Positions 1 to 11,435 of a stretch of 64,000 bases of DNA are shown here, one piece after another. Within the stretch, counting starts at the first letter, position 1, and each line of letters opens with the position of its first letter. The DNA comes from an uncultured Pelagibacteraceae bacterium (GTDB taxonomy: Bacteria; Pseudomonadota; Alphaproteobacteria; Pelagibacterales; Pelagibacteraceae): contig CABZRS010000003.1 of NCBI GenBank assembly GCA_902528135.1, positions 1 to 64,000 of the forward strand, in the 5' to 3' direction. The translations under genes and the position numbers were made by a program. The notes beneath the pieces were generated by a model. The model saw only the letters and a program-made list of their open reading frames with translations. It searched no databases and had not been told where the DNA came from.

Positions 1-2
1 AT

Positions 3-740
3 CTATTTAGAAAAAAAAAATCTATAATTGAAAATTTACATAAGTCTAAAATTTCTACTAAAGTTAGTGAAAATAAGTTTGCAGAAAACGTTCTAGGTAA
101 TTATGGTCGAATTCTTGCAGAATATCCGTTTTTGAAAGACTTTAGGAAAGGTAAATTAGATCAGTATATTAAAATAGATGGTATTGAAAACCTAAATCAA
201 ATTAAAAATAACAGAAAACCTGTTGTTTTTATTTCAGGACATTTTAATAATTTTGAACTAATGGCAATGCAGATTGAAAAAAATGGGATAAATTTAGCTG
301 CCATATATAGACCACTGAATAATAATTTTTTAAATAAGACAATGGAACAAATTCGAACAAAATATATTTGTAGAAATCAAATTAGAAAAGGAAGGTCTGG
401 AACTAGACAACTTTTAGAAAATCTAAAAAAAGGGAATTCGATTGCTTTGATGATTGATCAAAGAGTTACCGAAGGGATAAAAATTAATTTTTTTGGAGAT
501 TTAGCATCAACGACCACGATACCCGCTCAAATTATAAAAAAATATGAATGCGATTTGGTTCCAATTTATATTGAGAGATTAGAGAAATATAACTTTAAAA
601 TGTATGTATCTCACCCAATTGTAATCAATTCAGAAAAGTCTCAAGAGGAAATTTCTGCACATTTAAATAATATATTAGAAAAAATGATACTAAAAAATCC
701 AGATCAATGGATTTGGACACACAATAGATGGAAAAAATAA
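3..740 (+). CDS. Lipid A biosynthesis lauroyl/myristoyl acyltransferase (LpxL/HtrB family), 5' truncated by window edge
   Basis: Listed ORF starts at 132, but the same frame is open back to base 3 (LFRKKKSIIENLHKSK...NVLGNYGRILAEYPF). Acyltransferase-type motifs GHFNNFE and IDQRVTEGIKINFFG. Confidence 0.85.
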   Translation, partial: LFRKKKSIIENLHKSKISTKVSENKFAENVLGNYGRILAEYPFLKDFRKGKLDQYIKIDGIENLNQIKNNRKPVVFISGHFNNFELMAMQIEKNGINLAAIYRPLNNNFLNKTMEQIRTKYICRNQIRKGRSGTRQLLENLKKGNSIALMIDQRVTEGIKINFFGDLASTTTIPAQIIKKYECDLVPIYIERLEKYNFKMYVSHPIVINSEKSQEEISAHLNNILEKMILKNPDQWIWTHNRWKK

Positions 741-743
741 TAA

Positions 744-935
744 TTATGTAGTTTTTTTTTCTTTTTTAATTGAAGCCTCAACATAAGAAAAGTAAGCCTC
801 TTGCTCATCAACATTCCAATAATTTAAATGCTGTAGAGGAATTTTCTTTCCTGAAATTGCGCAAATAACATGATCACCCTCTTCCATTATATCAAAGTCA
901 TTTGGCAGATATTTTAATTTTGCTAACTTGTTCAT
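744..935 (-). CDS. DUF2093 family small protein
   Basis: 63 aa; MNKLAKLKYLPNDFDIMEEGDHVICAISGKKIPLQHLNYWNVDEQEAY resembles the alphaproteobacterial DUF2093 pattern. Confidence 0.75.
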   Translation of the reverse strand: MNKLAKLKYLPNDFDIMEEGDHVICAISGKKIPLQHLNYWNVDEQEAYFSYVEASIKKEKKTT

Positions 936-961
936 GATTTATAGGATATATATTTGAATAT

Positions 962-2227
962 ATGAAAATTGCAATTCTTGGAAATGGAGGAAGAGAACAT
1001 GCAATAGCAACTAAAATCTCACAATCTCCAAAGCTTCAGAAGCTGTACTGTATACCAGGTAATGCTGGTACTGAATTAATTGCTGAGAATGTAGCACTGG
1101 ATTTTTATAATTTTGAAAGTTTATTAAAATTTATTAAAGAAAAAAAAATTAATTTGGTAATTGTGGGACCTGAAAAACCTCTAGTGGATGGTGTTGTTGA
1201 TTTTCTTTTAAATGAAAATATCAAAGTATTTGGCCCAAATAAAAAGGTTTCACAATTGGAAGGATCAAAAATATTCACTAAAAAAATTTGTGAGAAATAC
1301 AACATTCCTACTGCACAATTTGGAATATTTAAAACTGTTTATGAGGCTCATAAATATCTCGAAAATATAAATATGCCAATAGTGGTTAAAGCAGACGGAT
1401 TAGCTGCTGGAAAAGGTGTTTATATTTGTGAGGATCTTGAAAGTTCAAAAAAAGCTGTTGAGGAAATATTTAATGGGAAATTTGGTTTAGCTGAACAAGT
1501 TCTAATTGAAGAATTTTTGCAGGGAGATGAAATGAGTTATTTCGTACTTTCAGATGGAAAAATATTTAAAAAGTTTAATACTGCCCAAGACCATAAGAGA
1601 GTTGGTGAGGGAGATAGAGGAAAAAATACAGGTGGAATGGGAGCATATTCGCCTTCTGGACTAATAAATGCAGAACTAGACAAAAAAATAATTACAGAAA
1701 TTGTCAATCCTACTTTGAGAGCTATTAATGACATGGGAGAGAATTACAAAGGATTTTTATATGTTGGTCTTATGATCAAAAATAATAGTCCTTATCTTAT
1801 TGAGTATAACGTGAGAATGGGAGATCCAGAATGTCAAACAATTTTACCACTTTTAGCTACTGATTTATTAGATTTAATTTTATCTTGTTGTGATGAAAAC
1901 TTAGAAAATCAAAATATTCTTTGGAAAGATAAAAAAAGTATGTGTGTAGTCCTTTGCTCGAATGGATATCCAGAAATTTATAAAAAAAATGTAGAAATAC
2001 CAAATATCGAAAAAGTAAAGAATAATGACACATTTTTTATTTACCATGCAGGGACAGAAAAAAAGGATAATAAAGTATACGCAATTGGAGGAAGAGTACT
2101 GAATTTTGTTAGCATCTCTGACAATTTTAAATCATCAAGAGAAAAAGTAATCAAAGAAATAGAAAATCTAAATTGGGACAACGGTTTTTATCGTAGAGAT
2201 ATTGGATATAAAATTATAGATAAATGA
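962..2227 (+). CDS. purD: Phosphoribosylamine-glycine ligase
   Basis: MKIAILGNGGREHAIA, VVKADGLAAGKGV, GGMGAYSP, NVRMGDPECQ. Confidence 0.97.
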   Translation: MKIAILGNGGREHAIATKISQSPKLQKLYCIPGNAGTELIAENVALDFYNFESLLKFIKEKKINLVIVGPEKPLVDGVVDFLLNENIKVFGPNKKVSQLEGSKIFTKKICEKYNIPTAQFGIFKTVYEAHKYLENINMPIVVKADGLAAGKGVYICEDLESSKKAVEEIFNGKFGLAEQVLIEEFLQGDEMSYFVLSDGKIFKKFNTAQDHKRVGEGDRGKNTGGMGAYSPSGLINAELDKKIITEIVNPTLRAINDMGENYKGFLYVGLMIKNNSPYLIEYNVRMGDPECQTILPLLATDLLDLILSCCDENLENQNILWKDKKSMCVVLCSNGYPEIYKKNVEIPNIEKVKNNDTFFIYHAGTEKKDNKVYAIGGRVLNFVSISDNFKSSREKVIKEIENLNWDNGFYRRDIGYKIIDK

Positions 2228-2787
2228 GAATCATAGGAGGAAATCTTAAAGGAATAAAATTATTAATCCCCCTGGATAAATCAACCAGACCTCTGAAAGA
2301 CATGGTAAGAGAATCAATTTTCAATATTTTAGATCATTCAAGTAAAGCACCTAAAAATATAAGCGACGCAAAAGTATTAGATTTATTTTCTGGTACTGGA
2401 TCATTTGGAATTGAGTGCTTATCAAGAGGAGCAAAAAAAATAATTTTCTTTGAAAATTATTCTAATTCATTAAAAATTTTAAAAAATAATATATTTAATT
2501 TAAAATTAGACAACAAAACTAAAGTATATGAAAGAAATGCATACGATTTGAAAGAATCAGGTTTAGAAAGCGAAATTTTTGATATAATTTTTCTCGATCC
2601 ACCTTTTAAAGACGAGAAAATAAATGATTTAATAAATCAAATAAAAATATTGAAAATTGCTGATATGAATACATTGATAATAATTCACCGAAACAAAAAA
2701 TCAGAGGATAACGTTTCAAAGTTTCTAAATATTTTAGATGAAAAAAATTATGGTTTATCTAAAATTTTATTCGGTAAATTAATTTAG
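2224..2787 (+). CDS. rsmD: 16S rRNA (guanine966-N2)-methyltransferase
   Basis: MRIIGGNLKG..RPLKDMVRESIFNIL, VLDLFSGTGSFGIECLSRGA, FLDPPF; 4-nt overlap with purD. Confidence 0.92.
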   Translation: MRIIGGNLKGIKLLIPLDKSTRPLKDMVRESIFNILDHSSKAPKNISDAKVLDLFSGTGSFGIECLSRGAKKIIFFENYSNSLKILKNNIFNLKLDNKTKVYERNAYDLKESGLESEIFDIIFLDPPFKDEKINDLINQIKILKIADMNTLIIIHRNKKSEDNVSKFLNILDEKNYGLSKILFGKLI

Positions 2788-3953
2788 ATAAGTAATTTTG
2801 ATGTTTCAGTTTTAATTAACTCAACCGAAGGTTGATCAAAAGGATTGACTCTCATCAGCCTTCCTAACAAAATTGTCTCCAGAACAAAAAAGGTAAATAA
2901 TTCTCCAACAGTTTCTTCATTTCTACTCAATATTTCAAAACTTCTAAATGGTATTTTTTTTTGTTTAAAAACTTTTTGTGTTGCCTGTCTTTGTGCTTGG
3001 ATAATTTGATTTAAATTTTTGTTTTTTAAAATTGAAAATTTACCAAATAAATTTTTATTTGATAATTGATTTGATTTTTCATTTATAGTCCCAAAGAATG
3101 TAAAGAAATTATTTTTAGGTCCGTCTAAATAAAGTTGAAGCAAGCTATGATTATCCTTGGGCATAGATGAAATAATAGGAAAAATACCTTTATTATCTTT
3201 ACCCAAACTCTCTGCCGTAAGTTGTTGGTACCATTTGAATAAATTATTAGAACTCTCATCATAGTTTAGAATTACTGAATTTTTTATCCCTTTTGAAACA
3301 CAATTAAATATGAAATTGACGTTATAAATTAATTGATTTAGGAAATCTTTATTGTTTATTAAATAATTAAGCCTTTTAAATTTTCTCTCATTTAATCCTA
3401 GCAATTCAGCTGGCAGCATTCCAACCTCAGACAAAACTGAATATCTTCCACCAATATAATTCTTGTGTTCTATAATGTCTGATTTTAATTTATTAGCAAG
3501 TTTTGTGAGAAAACTAGATTTTGTTTCTGTTATTACTATATTTTTATTTTTTTTTTGAGAATTAAGAATTATGTTAAAGTTTGATATTGTCTCAAGGGTG
3601 TTACCAGATTTTGATACTATTAAGTTTAAGGTTTTTTTATTGGCTTTAAAATTAAATTTACTATCAAGATTATTGTAAAAATTTATTTTTTTTTTAATTT
3701 TTAAGTTTAAGAAATCATATATTGCCTCTGTACCTAGAATAGAACCACCCATACCAATTAGATTGATAGTGGCAAAGTTATTATATTTATTTAAAATTTC
3801 TTTTTTATAGCTATATTTATAATTTTCATTAAATGAGTTTAATAGTGCATTACTTATAATTAATTCTTTTTTTAAAATATTATTTATTTTTTTTTTTACA
3901 TTTATATTTTTTTTTTTTTGGAAATTTTTAAAAATAATATTTTTTGAAAACAT
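2784..3953 (-). CDS. pgi: Glucose-6-phosphate isomerase, short form
   Basis: 389 aa; LIVSKSGNTLETISNFN, KDNHSLLQLYLDGPKNNFFTFF, conserved C-terminal ETSKLL. Confidence 0.85.
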   Translation of the reverse strand: MFSKNIIFKNFQKKKNINVKKKINNILKKELIISNALLNSFNENYKYSYKKEILNKYNNFATINLIGMGGSILGTEAIYDFLNLKIKKKINFYNNLDSKFNFKANKKTLNLIVSKSGNTLETISNFNIILNSQKKNKNIVITETKSSFLTKLANKLKSDIIEHKNYIGGRYSVLSEVGMLPAELLGLNERKFKRLNYLINNKDFLNQLIYNVNFIFNCVSKGIKNSVILNYDESSNNLFKWYQQLTAESLGKDNKGIFPIISSMPKDNHSLLQLYLDGPKNNFFTFFGTINEKSNQLSNKNLFGKFSILKNKNLNQIIQAQRQATQKVFKQKKIPFRSFEILSRNEETVGELFTFFVLETILLGRLMRVNPFDQPSVELIKTETSKLLI

Positions 3954-3957
3954 TTAC

Positions 3958-4284
3958 TTACTTAATTTTTTTTAATATTAAACTTTCAATAGATGTAGAT
4001 TGTTCTGGAGAGGAATCATCTTCTTCAATATCACTCTTCTTAAGTAAATCTTTTATGTTTGATTTATCACTTTCAATATCTTTGGTAGATTTTGCATTTG
4101 CTTCACCTGGTTTTGGTAATTTATCAAAATCTGGAGGCATAGCTAATGGATTTTTTTTATCTATTAAAAACTCATCTCCTTGATCTGATCTTTTTTTTCC
4201 TTGTAAAGCTTCTCCAACTGAACCACATGAATATAAAAACAATAAGAGGAATAATAACTTAGAAATTTTAAAGAATTTATTCAT
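3958..4284 (-). CDS. DUF3035-like lipoprotein (BamF-type)
   Basis: Lipobox-like FLYSCGS; LAMPPDFDKLPKPGE motif; directly downstream of lspA, as seen in other alphaproteobacteria. Confidence 0.6.
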   Translation of the reverse strand: MNKFFKISKLLFLLLFLYSCGSVGEALQGKKRSDQGDEFLIDKKNPLAMPPDFDKLPKPGEANAKSTKDIESDKSNIKDLLKKSDIEEDDSSPEQSTSIESLILKKIK

Positions 4285-4768
4285 TTACTTTTTTATAGCT
4301 TATTAATTCGGCCAGAATAAGTAAAATAATTCCAATTGTTATAAATATATCAGCTACGTTGAAAATAAACCAATGATATCCATTATAATTAATGTCAAAA
4401 AAGTCAGGGACAGCTCTATAATATATCCTATCAAATAGATTACCTAACGAGCCTCCTAAAATAATAATTAATAAATAATATTTTAGTCCTTTTTCTTTAA
4501 ATAATAAAAAAATAATCACAAAATTAATTAGAACAATTAAAATAGTGACAACATTATAAAAAAGATCTTCGTCTGAGGATAATAAACCAAAACCTATTCC
4601 TTTATTCCAAACTAAATAAAAATTTAAAAATGAGTTTATGTAAATATCTACTCGTCCAGTTTCCTCTAGTATATTTAGAATAAGTATTTTTGATATTCTA
4701 TCTAAGATGAAAATGGATAATAAAATAAAAACACTAATTACTATTTTTTTTATAACATCACTTTTCAT
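4277..4768 (-). CDS. lspA: Lipoprotein signal peptidase
   Basis: Four-TM protein with ILGGSLGNLFDRIYYRAVPDFFD and FNVADIFI catalytic motifs. Confidence 0.96.
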   Translation of the reverse strand: MKSDVIKKIVISVFILLSIFILDRISKILILNILEETGRVDIYINSFLNFYLVWNKGIGFGLLSSDEDLFYNVVTILIVLINFVIIFLLFKEKGLKYYLLIIILGGSLGNLFDRIYYRAVPDFFDINYNGYHWFIFNVADIFITIGIILLILAELISYKKVNE

Positions 4769-7506
4769 TGAACACTGAGATGTCCGTGTTTTTCACATAT
4801 TTCCTTACTAATTTTCCAACAAACAGGACACTTATTACCAACAGCTTTTGAGCTTGTAATCTCAATTTCTTTTTCTAAATTAATATCATTAGATATTGAA
4901 GCAGAGGATGTTATGCAAATTTCAGAGAAATCATGGTTCTGAGCTAAACTATACATTTCTTTATCTTTAATTTTAATTTCAATATTTGCCTCTAAGCTTG
5001 AACCAATAATTTTATCAGTCCTTTTGCTTTCAATACTAATGTTTGCTTCATCTCTGATCAATTTAATCTTATTCCATTTATTATTTAATTCTTGATTTTT
5101 CCATTCAGTAGGAATTTTAACAAATTTTTGTAAATGAATACTTCCATTATGATCTTCCTTATGAATTAAGTGATAAATTTCTTCAGTAGTAAATGATAAG
5201 ATAGGCGCAAACCATTTTAATAAACATTCTATAATTACTTTTAAAATTAAGATACAATCGGAACGCTTCTTAGAGTCTTTTGGATCACAATAAAGAAGAT
5301 CTTTTCTAATATCAAAATAAAATGCTGAGAGTTCTACTGAACAAAAGTTTAATAATTCTTTATATAAGTTATGAAAATTATAAGACTTAAAATACACATT
5401 AAAACTTTGGTTAATTACATACAATCTATGCAGCATATACTTTTCTAATTCAGGAATATTGTTTAAATCAATTTTATCAAAATCTACTTTTGAATATTCG
5501 TCTTGTATATTTCCTAAAAGATATCTAAAAGTATTTCTAATTTTTCTGTAAGATTCAGAATGTTGGTCTAAAATTGAATAATCTATTCTTAAATCTTCAG
5601 CATAATTTGATGATACAACCCAAATCCTTAGTATATCAGCACCATATTTTTTTAAAATATCTTCAGGAGCTATTACATTTCCAGTCGATTTAGACATTTT
5701 TAGTCCTTTTCCATCAACAACAAACCCATGAGATAAAATACTTTCAAACGGCGCTCTACCTCTTGTTCCACAAGACTCTAACAATGAAGAGTGAAACCAT
5801 CCTCTATGCTGATCCGAACCCTCTAGATACATTGATGCAGGCCATTTTAAATCTTCTCTTTTTTCTAAAACAAAAGAATGAGTTGATCCACTATCAAACC
5901 ATACTTCTACAATGTCATTAGTCTTTTCAAAATCTTCTGCTTTATATTTATCTCCAAGCAGTCTCTGAAAATTATCTTCAAACCAACAGTCTGAGCCTTC
6001 TTTTTCATAAATTTTCGCAATATTCTCAAAAACCTCTTCATCGATAAGAATTTCTCCTTTTTTTTTTGAGATAAATATTGGAAGTGGAACTCCCCATACT
6101 CTCTGTCTAGAGACACACCAATCTGGTCTAGTCTCAATCATTGCTTTAATTCTTTCTTTTCCTTTACCGGGATAAAAAGTAGTGTCATCAATTGCTTTAA
6201 GTGCTTTGTCTCTTAGTTTATGACTCTCCATTGAAATAAACCATTGGGGTGTTGCTCTATGAACTAAAGGAGCTTTAGACCTCCAAGAATGTGGGTAAGA
6301 ATGTGTTAATTTGCCATTGTTTAAAAGACCTTTGAGTTCTTTAAGCTTTTCTATAACAATATCGTTTGCTTTGAAAATGTGAGTTCCTTCAAATATGGGA
6401 ATGTGTTTTGTGTACCTTCCATCGTCATCAACTGTCTCAATTGCTTTTATTCCATTATTGATACATAAATTAAAATCATCAGGTCCATGGCTTGGTGCAC
6501 AATGAACAATTCCTGTTCCTTGTTCAGTTGTTACAAATCTTGCCTCGAGCATTGGAACATCATAGTCATAGCCAATTTTATGAAATGGATGGCTACAAAT
6601 AGTTCCGTCAAATTCTTTTCCTTTAAATTCTTGTAATATCTTAATATTGTATTGAGTGTCTTTTACAACAGACGGCAAAAGTTCTTTTGCAACAACTATC
6701 TTATCGTTTTGTAAAATATCTTTGTTATCGATCTCACATAAAACATAATTCAAACTTTGGTTATAAGCTAAAGCCTTGTTGGCTGGTATCGTCCATGGAG
6801 TTGTAGTCCAGATAACTACATTAGAACCAATTAATTTATTAATATTGGTTTTTTTAACTGGAAAGGCCGCATATATCGTATCAGATACATGGTCTTGATA
6901 TTCAACCTCTGCATCCGCTAAAGCTGTTTTTTCAACTGTTGACCATAGTACAGGTTTGTAGCCCTTGTATAAACTACCCTCTTTTAAAAATTTTCCAAGT
7001 TCTCTTACAATTTGAGCTTCTGCATCAAAACTCATAGTTGAATAATAGTTTTCCCAATCTCCGATTACTCCTAACCTTTTAAATTGGTCTTTGTGAATAT
7101 TAATCCATTTACTTGCAAAATCTCTACATTCTTTTCTAAACTCAATAATAGGTACATCATTTTTATTTTTTTTATTTTTTTTGTATTGTTCCTCAATTTT
7201 CCATTCAATTGGTAATCCATGACAGTCCCATCCAGGTACATAAACTGAGTCTTTGCCATCCATTTGATGAAATTTAATTATTATATCTTTTAAAATTTTA
7301 TTTAGGGCAGTACCCATATGAATATTCCCATTAGCATATGGAGGTCCATCATGTAAGACAAATTTTTCTTTTCCTTTGCTTTGAGATCTTAGTTTTTCAT
7401 ACAGATTAATCTTATCCCAAAATTTTAGATATTCTGGTTCCTTATTTGGTAGATTAGCTTTCATGGAAAAAGCAGTTTTAGGTAAATTTAAGTGTTCCTT
7501 GCTCAT
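4765..7506 (-). CDS. ileS: Isoleucyl-tRNA synthetase
   Basis: HDGPPYANGNIHMGTALNK (HIGH region), KMSKSTGN (KMSKS), VIWTTTPWTIPAN; 913 aa. Confidence 0.98.
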   Translation of the reverse strand: MSKEHLNLPKTAFSMKANLPNKEPEYLKFWDKINLYEKLRSQSKGKEKFVLHDGPPYANGNIHMGTALNKILKDIIIKFHQMDGKDSVYVPGWDCHGLPIEWKIEEQYKKNKKNKNDVPIIEFRKECRDFASKWINIHKDQFKRLGVIGDWENYYSTMSFDAEAQIVRELGKFLKEGSLYKGYKPVLWSTVEKTALADAEVEYQDHVSDTIYAAFPVKKTNINKLIGSNVVIWTTTPWTIPANKALAYNQSLNYVLCEIDNKDILQNDKIVVAKELLPSVVKDTQYNIKILQEFKGKEFDGTICSHPFHKIGYDYDVPMLEARFVTTEQGTGIVHCAPSHGPDDFNLCINNGIKAIETVDDDGRYTKHIPIFEGTHIFKANDIVIEKLKELKGLLNNGKLTHSYPHSWRSKAPLVHRATPQWFISMESHKLRDKALKAIDDTTFYPGKGKERIKAMIETRPDWCVSRQRVWGVPLPIFISKKKGEILIDEEVFENIAKIYEKEGSDCWFEDNFQRLLGDKYKAEDFEKTNDIVEVWFDSGSTHSFVLEKREDLKWPASMYLEGSDQHRGWFHSSLLESCGTRGRAPFESILSHGFVVDGKGLKMSKSTGNVIAPEDILKKYGADILRIWVVSSNYAEDLRIDYSILDQHSESYRKIRNTFRYLLGNIQDEYSKVDFDKIDLNNIPELEKYMLHRLYVINQSFNVYFKSYNFHNLYKELLNFCSVELSAFYFDIRKDLLYCDPKDSKKRSDCILILKVIIECLLKWFAPILSFTTEEIYHLIHKEDHNGSIHLQKFVKIPTEWKNQELNNKWNKIKLIRDEANISIESKRTDKIIGSSLEANIEIKIKDKEMYSLAQNHDFSEICITSSASISNDINLEKEIEITSSKAVGNKCPVCWKISKEICEKHGHLSVQ

Positions 7507-8435
7507 TATGTTTTTTTAGCTTTTAAAATATCTTTCTTTATTTGATTTTTTAACTCACTGATACCTTTGAATTTTTTTTCTCCTCTTATAAATTTTAAAA
7601 ATTCTATAGATAATTTTTTATTATAAAGATTTCCTGAAAAATTAAAAATATTTACCTCTAAAAGTATTTTTTTTTGATTAAATGTAGGTCTATAACCTAA
7701 GTTAGCAATTCCTTTATAAAATTTTCTTCTATCATTAATTCTTGTTTTTACAGCATAAACACCAGGCTTTGCTATTACATAATTTTCAATATCTATATTA
7801 CAGGTTGGAAATCCAATTTTTTGACCCATCATTCTACCTCTTTGAACTTTTCCCTCAATTTCCCAGTTTCTTTTTAAAAAAGTATTTGCTTTAGATAGCT
7901 TTCCCTCTTCAAGTAGCTTTCTAATCATTGTTGATGAAATTATTTTTTTATTTTTCATCAAAGGTGTTGAATTTATTAAATTATAACCAAAATCATTCTC
8001 ATATTTTTTAAGCTGTGTTACATCTCCTTCTCTTCTATGTCCAAATCTAAAGTTATTGCTGACAAATATGAACTTTGATCTAAGTTTTTTGGATAAAATA
8101 TCTTTTATGAATTTATAGTAAGTAATTTTAGAAAAATTTTTGTCAAATTTTTTATTAATTACAAAATCGACACCAAATTTTTTTAAATAAATAATTTTTT
8201 GGTTAAAATTCGATATTCTATAGTTTTTAATCTTTGTATTAAAAAACATTTTTGGAATAGGATCAAAAGTAACTACACCTACTTTAGATTTATATTTTGT
8301 TTTATATTTTTTAGCTATCTCAAATAATTTTTGATGCCCTGAATGTAAGCCGTCAAAGTTACCAATTAAGATAATTGATTTTTTAAATTTATTAGGAATA
8401 TTAAAATTGTCAAAAATCTTTAGTTTTTTTACCAT
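7506..8435 (-). CDS. ribF: Bifunctional riboflavin kinase/FAD synthetase
   Basis: IGNFDGLHSGHQ, FGHRREG, GFPTCNI, PGVYAV; 309 aa. Confidence 0.93.
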   Translation of the reverse strand: MVKKLKIFDNFNIPNKFKKSIILIGNFDGLHSGHQKLFEIAKKYKTKYKSKVGVVTFDPIPKMFFNTKIKNYRISNFNQKIIYLKKFGVDFVINKKFDKNFSKITYYKFIKDILSKKLRSKFIFVSNNFRFGHRREGDVTQLKKYENDFGYNLINSTPLMKNKKIISSTMIRKLLEEGKLSKANTFLKRNWEIEGKVQRGRMMGQKIGFPTCNIDIENYVIAKPGVYAVKTRINDRRKFYKGIANLGYRPTFNQKKILLEVNIFNFSGNLYNKKLSIEFLKFIRGEKKFKGISELKNQIKKDILKAKKT

Positions 8436-9244
8436 TTTAATTCTTTCTGAAAATAGTCAATTTTTGCTTCATAATTTTTAAGTACATTTTCAATTGATAA
8501 TTTTGAAATTTCTTGTCTATGTATACCACCTGTAATAAGTAATGAATCAAAATTTTGCATGTTAGCACCCTTTATATCTGTATTTAAATTATCACCAATA
8601 CATAATATTTTTTTGTTAATTACATCTGCTGCGATTTCATAAATAGGTGGATATGGTTTTCCAAAATAAATAACCTTGCCATAAATTTCTTCAAATGATT
8701 TTGCAATAGAACCTGCGCAATATTCTCTTTTGTCACCTCGATCAACTATTAAATCAGGGTTAGTGCATATCATTTTTTTAGTAATATGTTTTGATAAAAG
8801 ATTTTTGTAATACCCTAGGTCATCTTCATGTTCTTCAAAAAGACCTGAACATAATAAATAATCTGAGTCATCTATATTAAGCACTTTTTTATCTTCAAAA
8901 GTTTTAAATAAATCGAAATCTCTTACTGGTCCTAAGTGAAAAAATTTTTTATTATTGAAATTTTTTAAAAGATATCTTTTTGATGCTTCTCCAGATGTGA
9001 AAACTGTATCGGAAAAATTATTTAACCCCATTTTTTTTAAAGTATTAATAACTGTTAGGTTGGGTCTTGGAGCATTTGTCAATAATATGAATTTTTTTTC
9101 ATTATTAGATAATTCTTCTAAAACTTTAATAGCATTCTCGTACAACTTTATTCCGTTATGGACTACTCCCCAGATATCTATGAAAAATAAGTCATATTCA
9201 CTTACTATCGATTTTAAGCCCGATTCGTCTAAATTTTTACTCAT
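8429..9244 (-). CDS. HAD-superfamily hydrolase, subclass IIA (TIGR01459-like)
   Basis: DLFFIDIWGVVHNG, LLTNAPRP, YFGKPYPPIYEIA, CIGDNLNTDIKGA. Confidence 0.85.
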   Translation of the reverse strand: MSKNLDESGLKSIVSEYDLFFIDIWGVVHNGIKLYENAIKVLEELSNNEKKFILLTNAPRPNLTVINTLKKMGLNNFSDTVFTSGEASKRYLLKNFNNKKFFHLGPVRDFDLFKTFEDKKVLNIDDSDYLLCSGLFEEHEDDLGYYKNLLSKHITKKMICTNPDLIVDRGDKREYCAGSIAKSFEEIYGKVIYFGKPYPPIYEIAADVINKKILCIGDNLNTDIKGANMQNFDSLLITGGIHRQEISKLSIENVLKNYEAKIDYFQKELKW

Positions 9245-9311
9245 ATTTCAGATATAGCTTAAAAATCTAATAAATTCTTGAATTTTCTCATCTATATATT
9301 TGAGACCAGAT

Positions 9312-9340
9312 CTTGAAATAATAGTCACATGCATCTATAT
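9312..9340 (+). promoter_or_regulatory. Candidate sigma32-type promoter for groESL
   Basis: CTTGAAA (9312-9318), N14, aTCTATAT (9333-9340) 25 bp upstream of groES; no CIRCE inverted repeat seen. Confidence 0.4.
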
Positions 9341-9364
9341 GAATTCTAATTCAAAGGAGTAAAT

Positions 9365-9658
9365 ATGAAGTTTAAACCGTTACACGACAGAGTATTAATC
9401 GAAGTTTTAGATAGCAGCGAAAAGACTGCTGGTGGGATTATCATCCCTGATTCTGCACAAGAGAAACCACAAGAAGGCAAAGTAGTTGCTGTTGGTGGTG
9501 GATCAAAAACTGAGGATGGAAAAATTATACCAATGGATGTTAAAGTTGGTGATAAAGTTCTTTTTGGAAAATGGTCAGGAACTGAAGTTAAAATTGATGG
9601 TAAAGAATACAGCATAATGAAAGAGTCAGACATTATGGGTATCTCTACTTCTAAATAA
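9365..9658 (+). CDS. groES: Co-chaperonin GroES
   Basis: [40 protein letters not shown]. Confidence 0.98.
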   Translation: MKFKPLHDRVLIEVLDSSEKTAGGIIIPDSAQEKPQEGKVVAVGGGSKTEDGKIIPMDVKVGDKVLFGKWSGTEVKIDGKEYSIMKESDIMGISTSK

Positions 9659-9665
9659 AAATTAA

Positions 9666-11339
<1,674 letters not shown>

Positions 11340-11364
11340 CCCAAAAAGTCTAACTAAAAAATTT

Positions 11365-11396
11365 AAAAAGGGCAGATTATTCTGCCCTTTTTTTTT
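11365..11396 (+). terminator. Rho-independent terminator after groESL
   Basis: aaaaaGGGCAGA-ttat-TCTGCCCtttttttt, perfect stem with U-tract, 25 nt after the groEL stop. Confidence 0.95.
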
Positions 11397-11435
11397 GTTT
11401 TCAATTAAAAGTATAAATGTATAAGAACCTCAACC

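Noticed and set aside
5907-6137. 76-aa ORF in an alternate frame of ileS
   Set aside because: Fully contained in the intact, conserved ileS frame.
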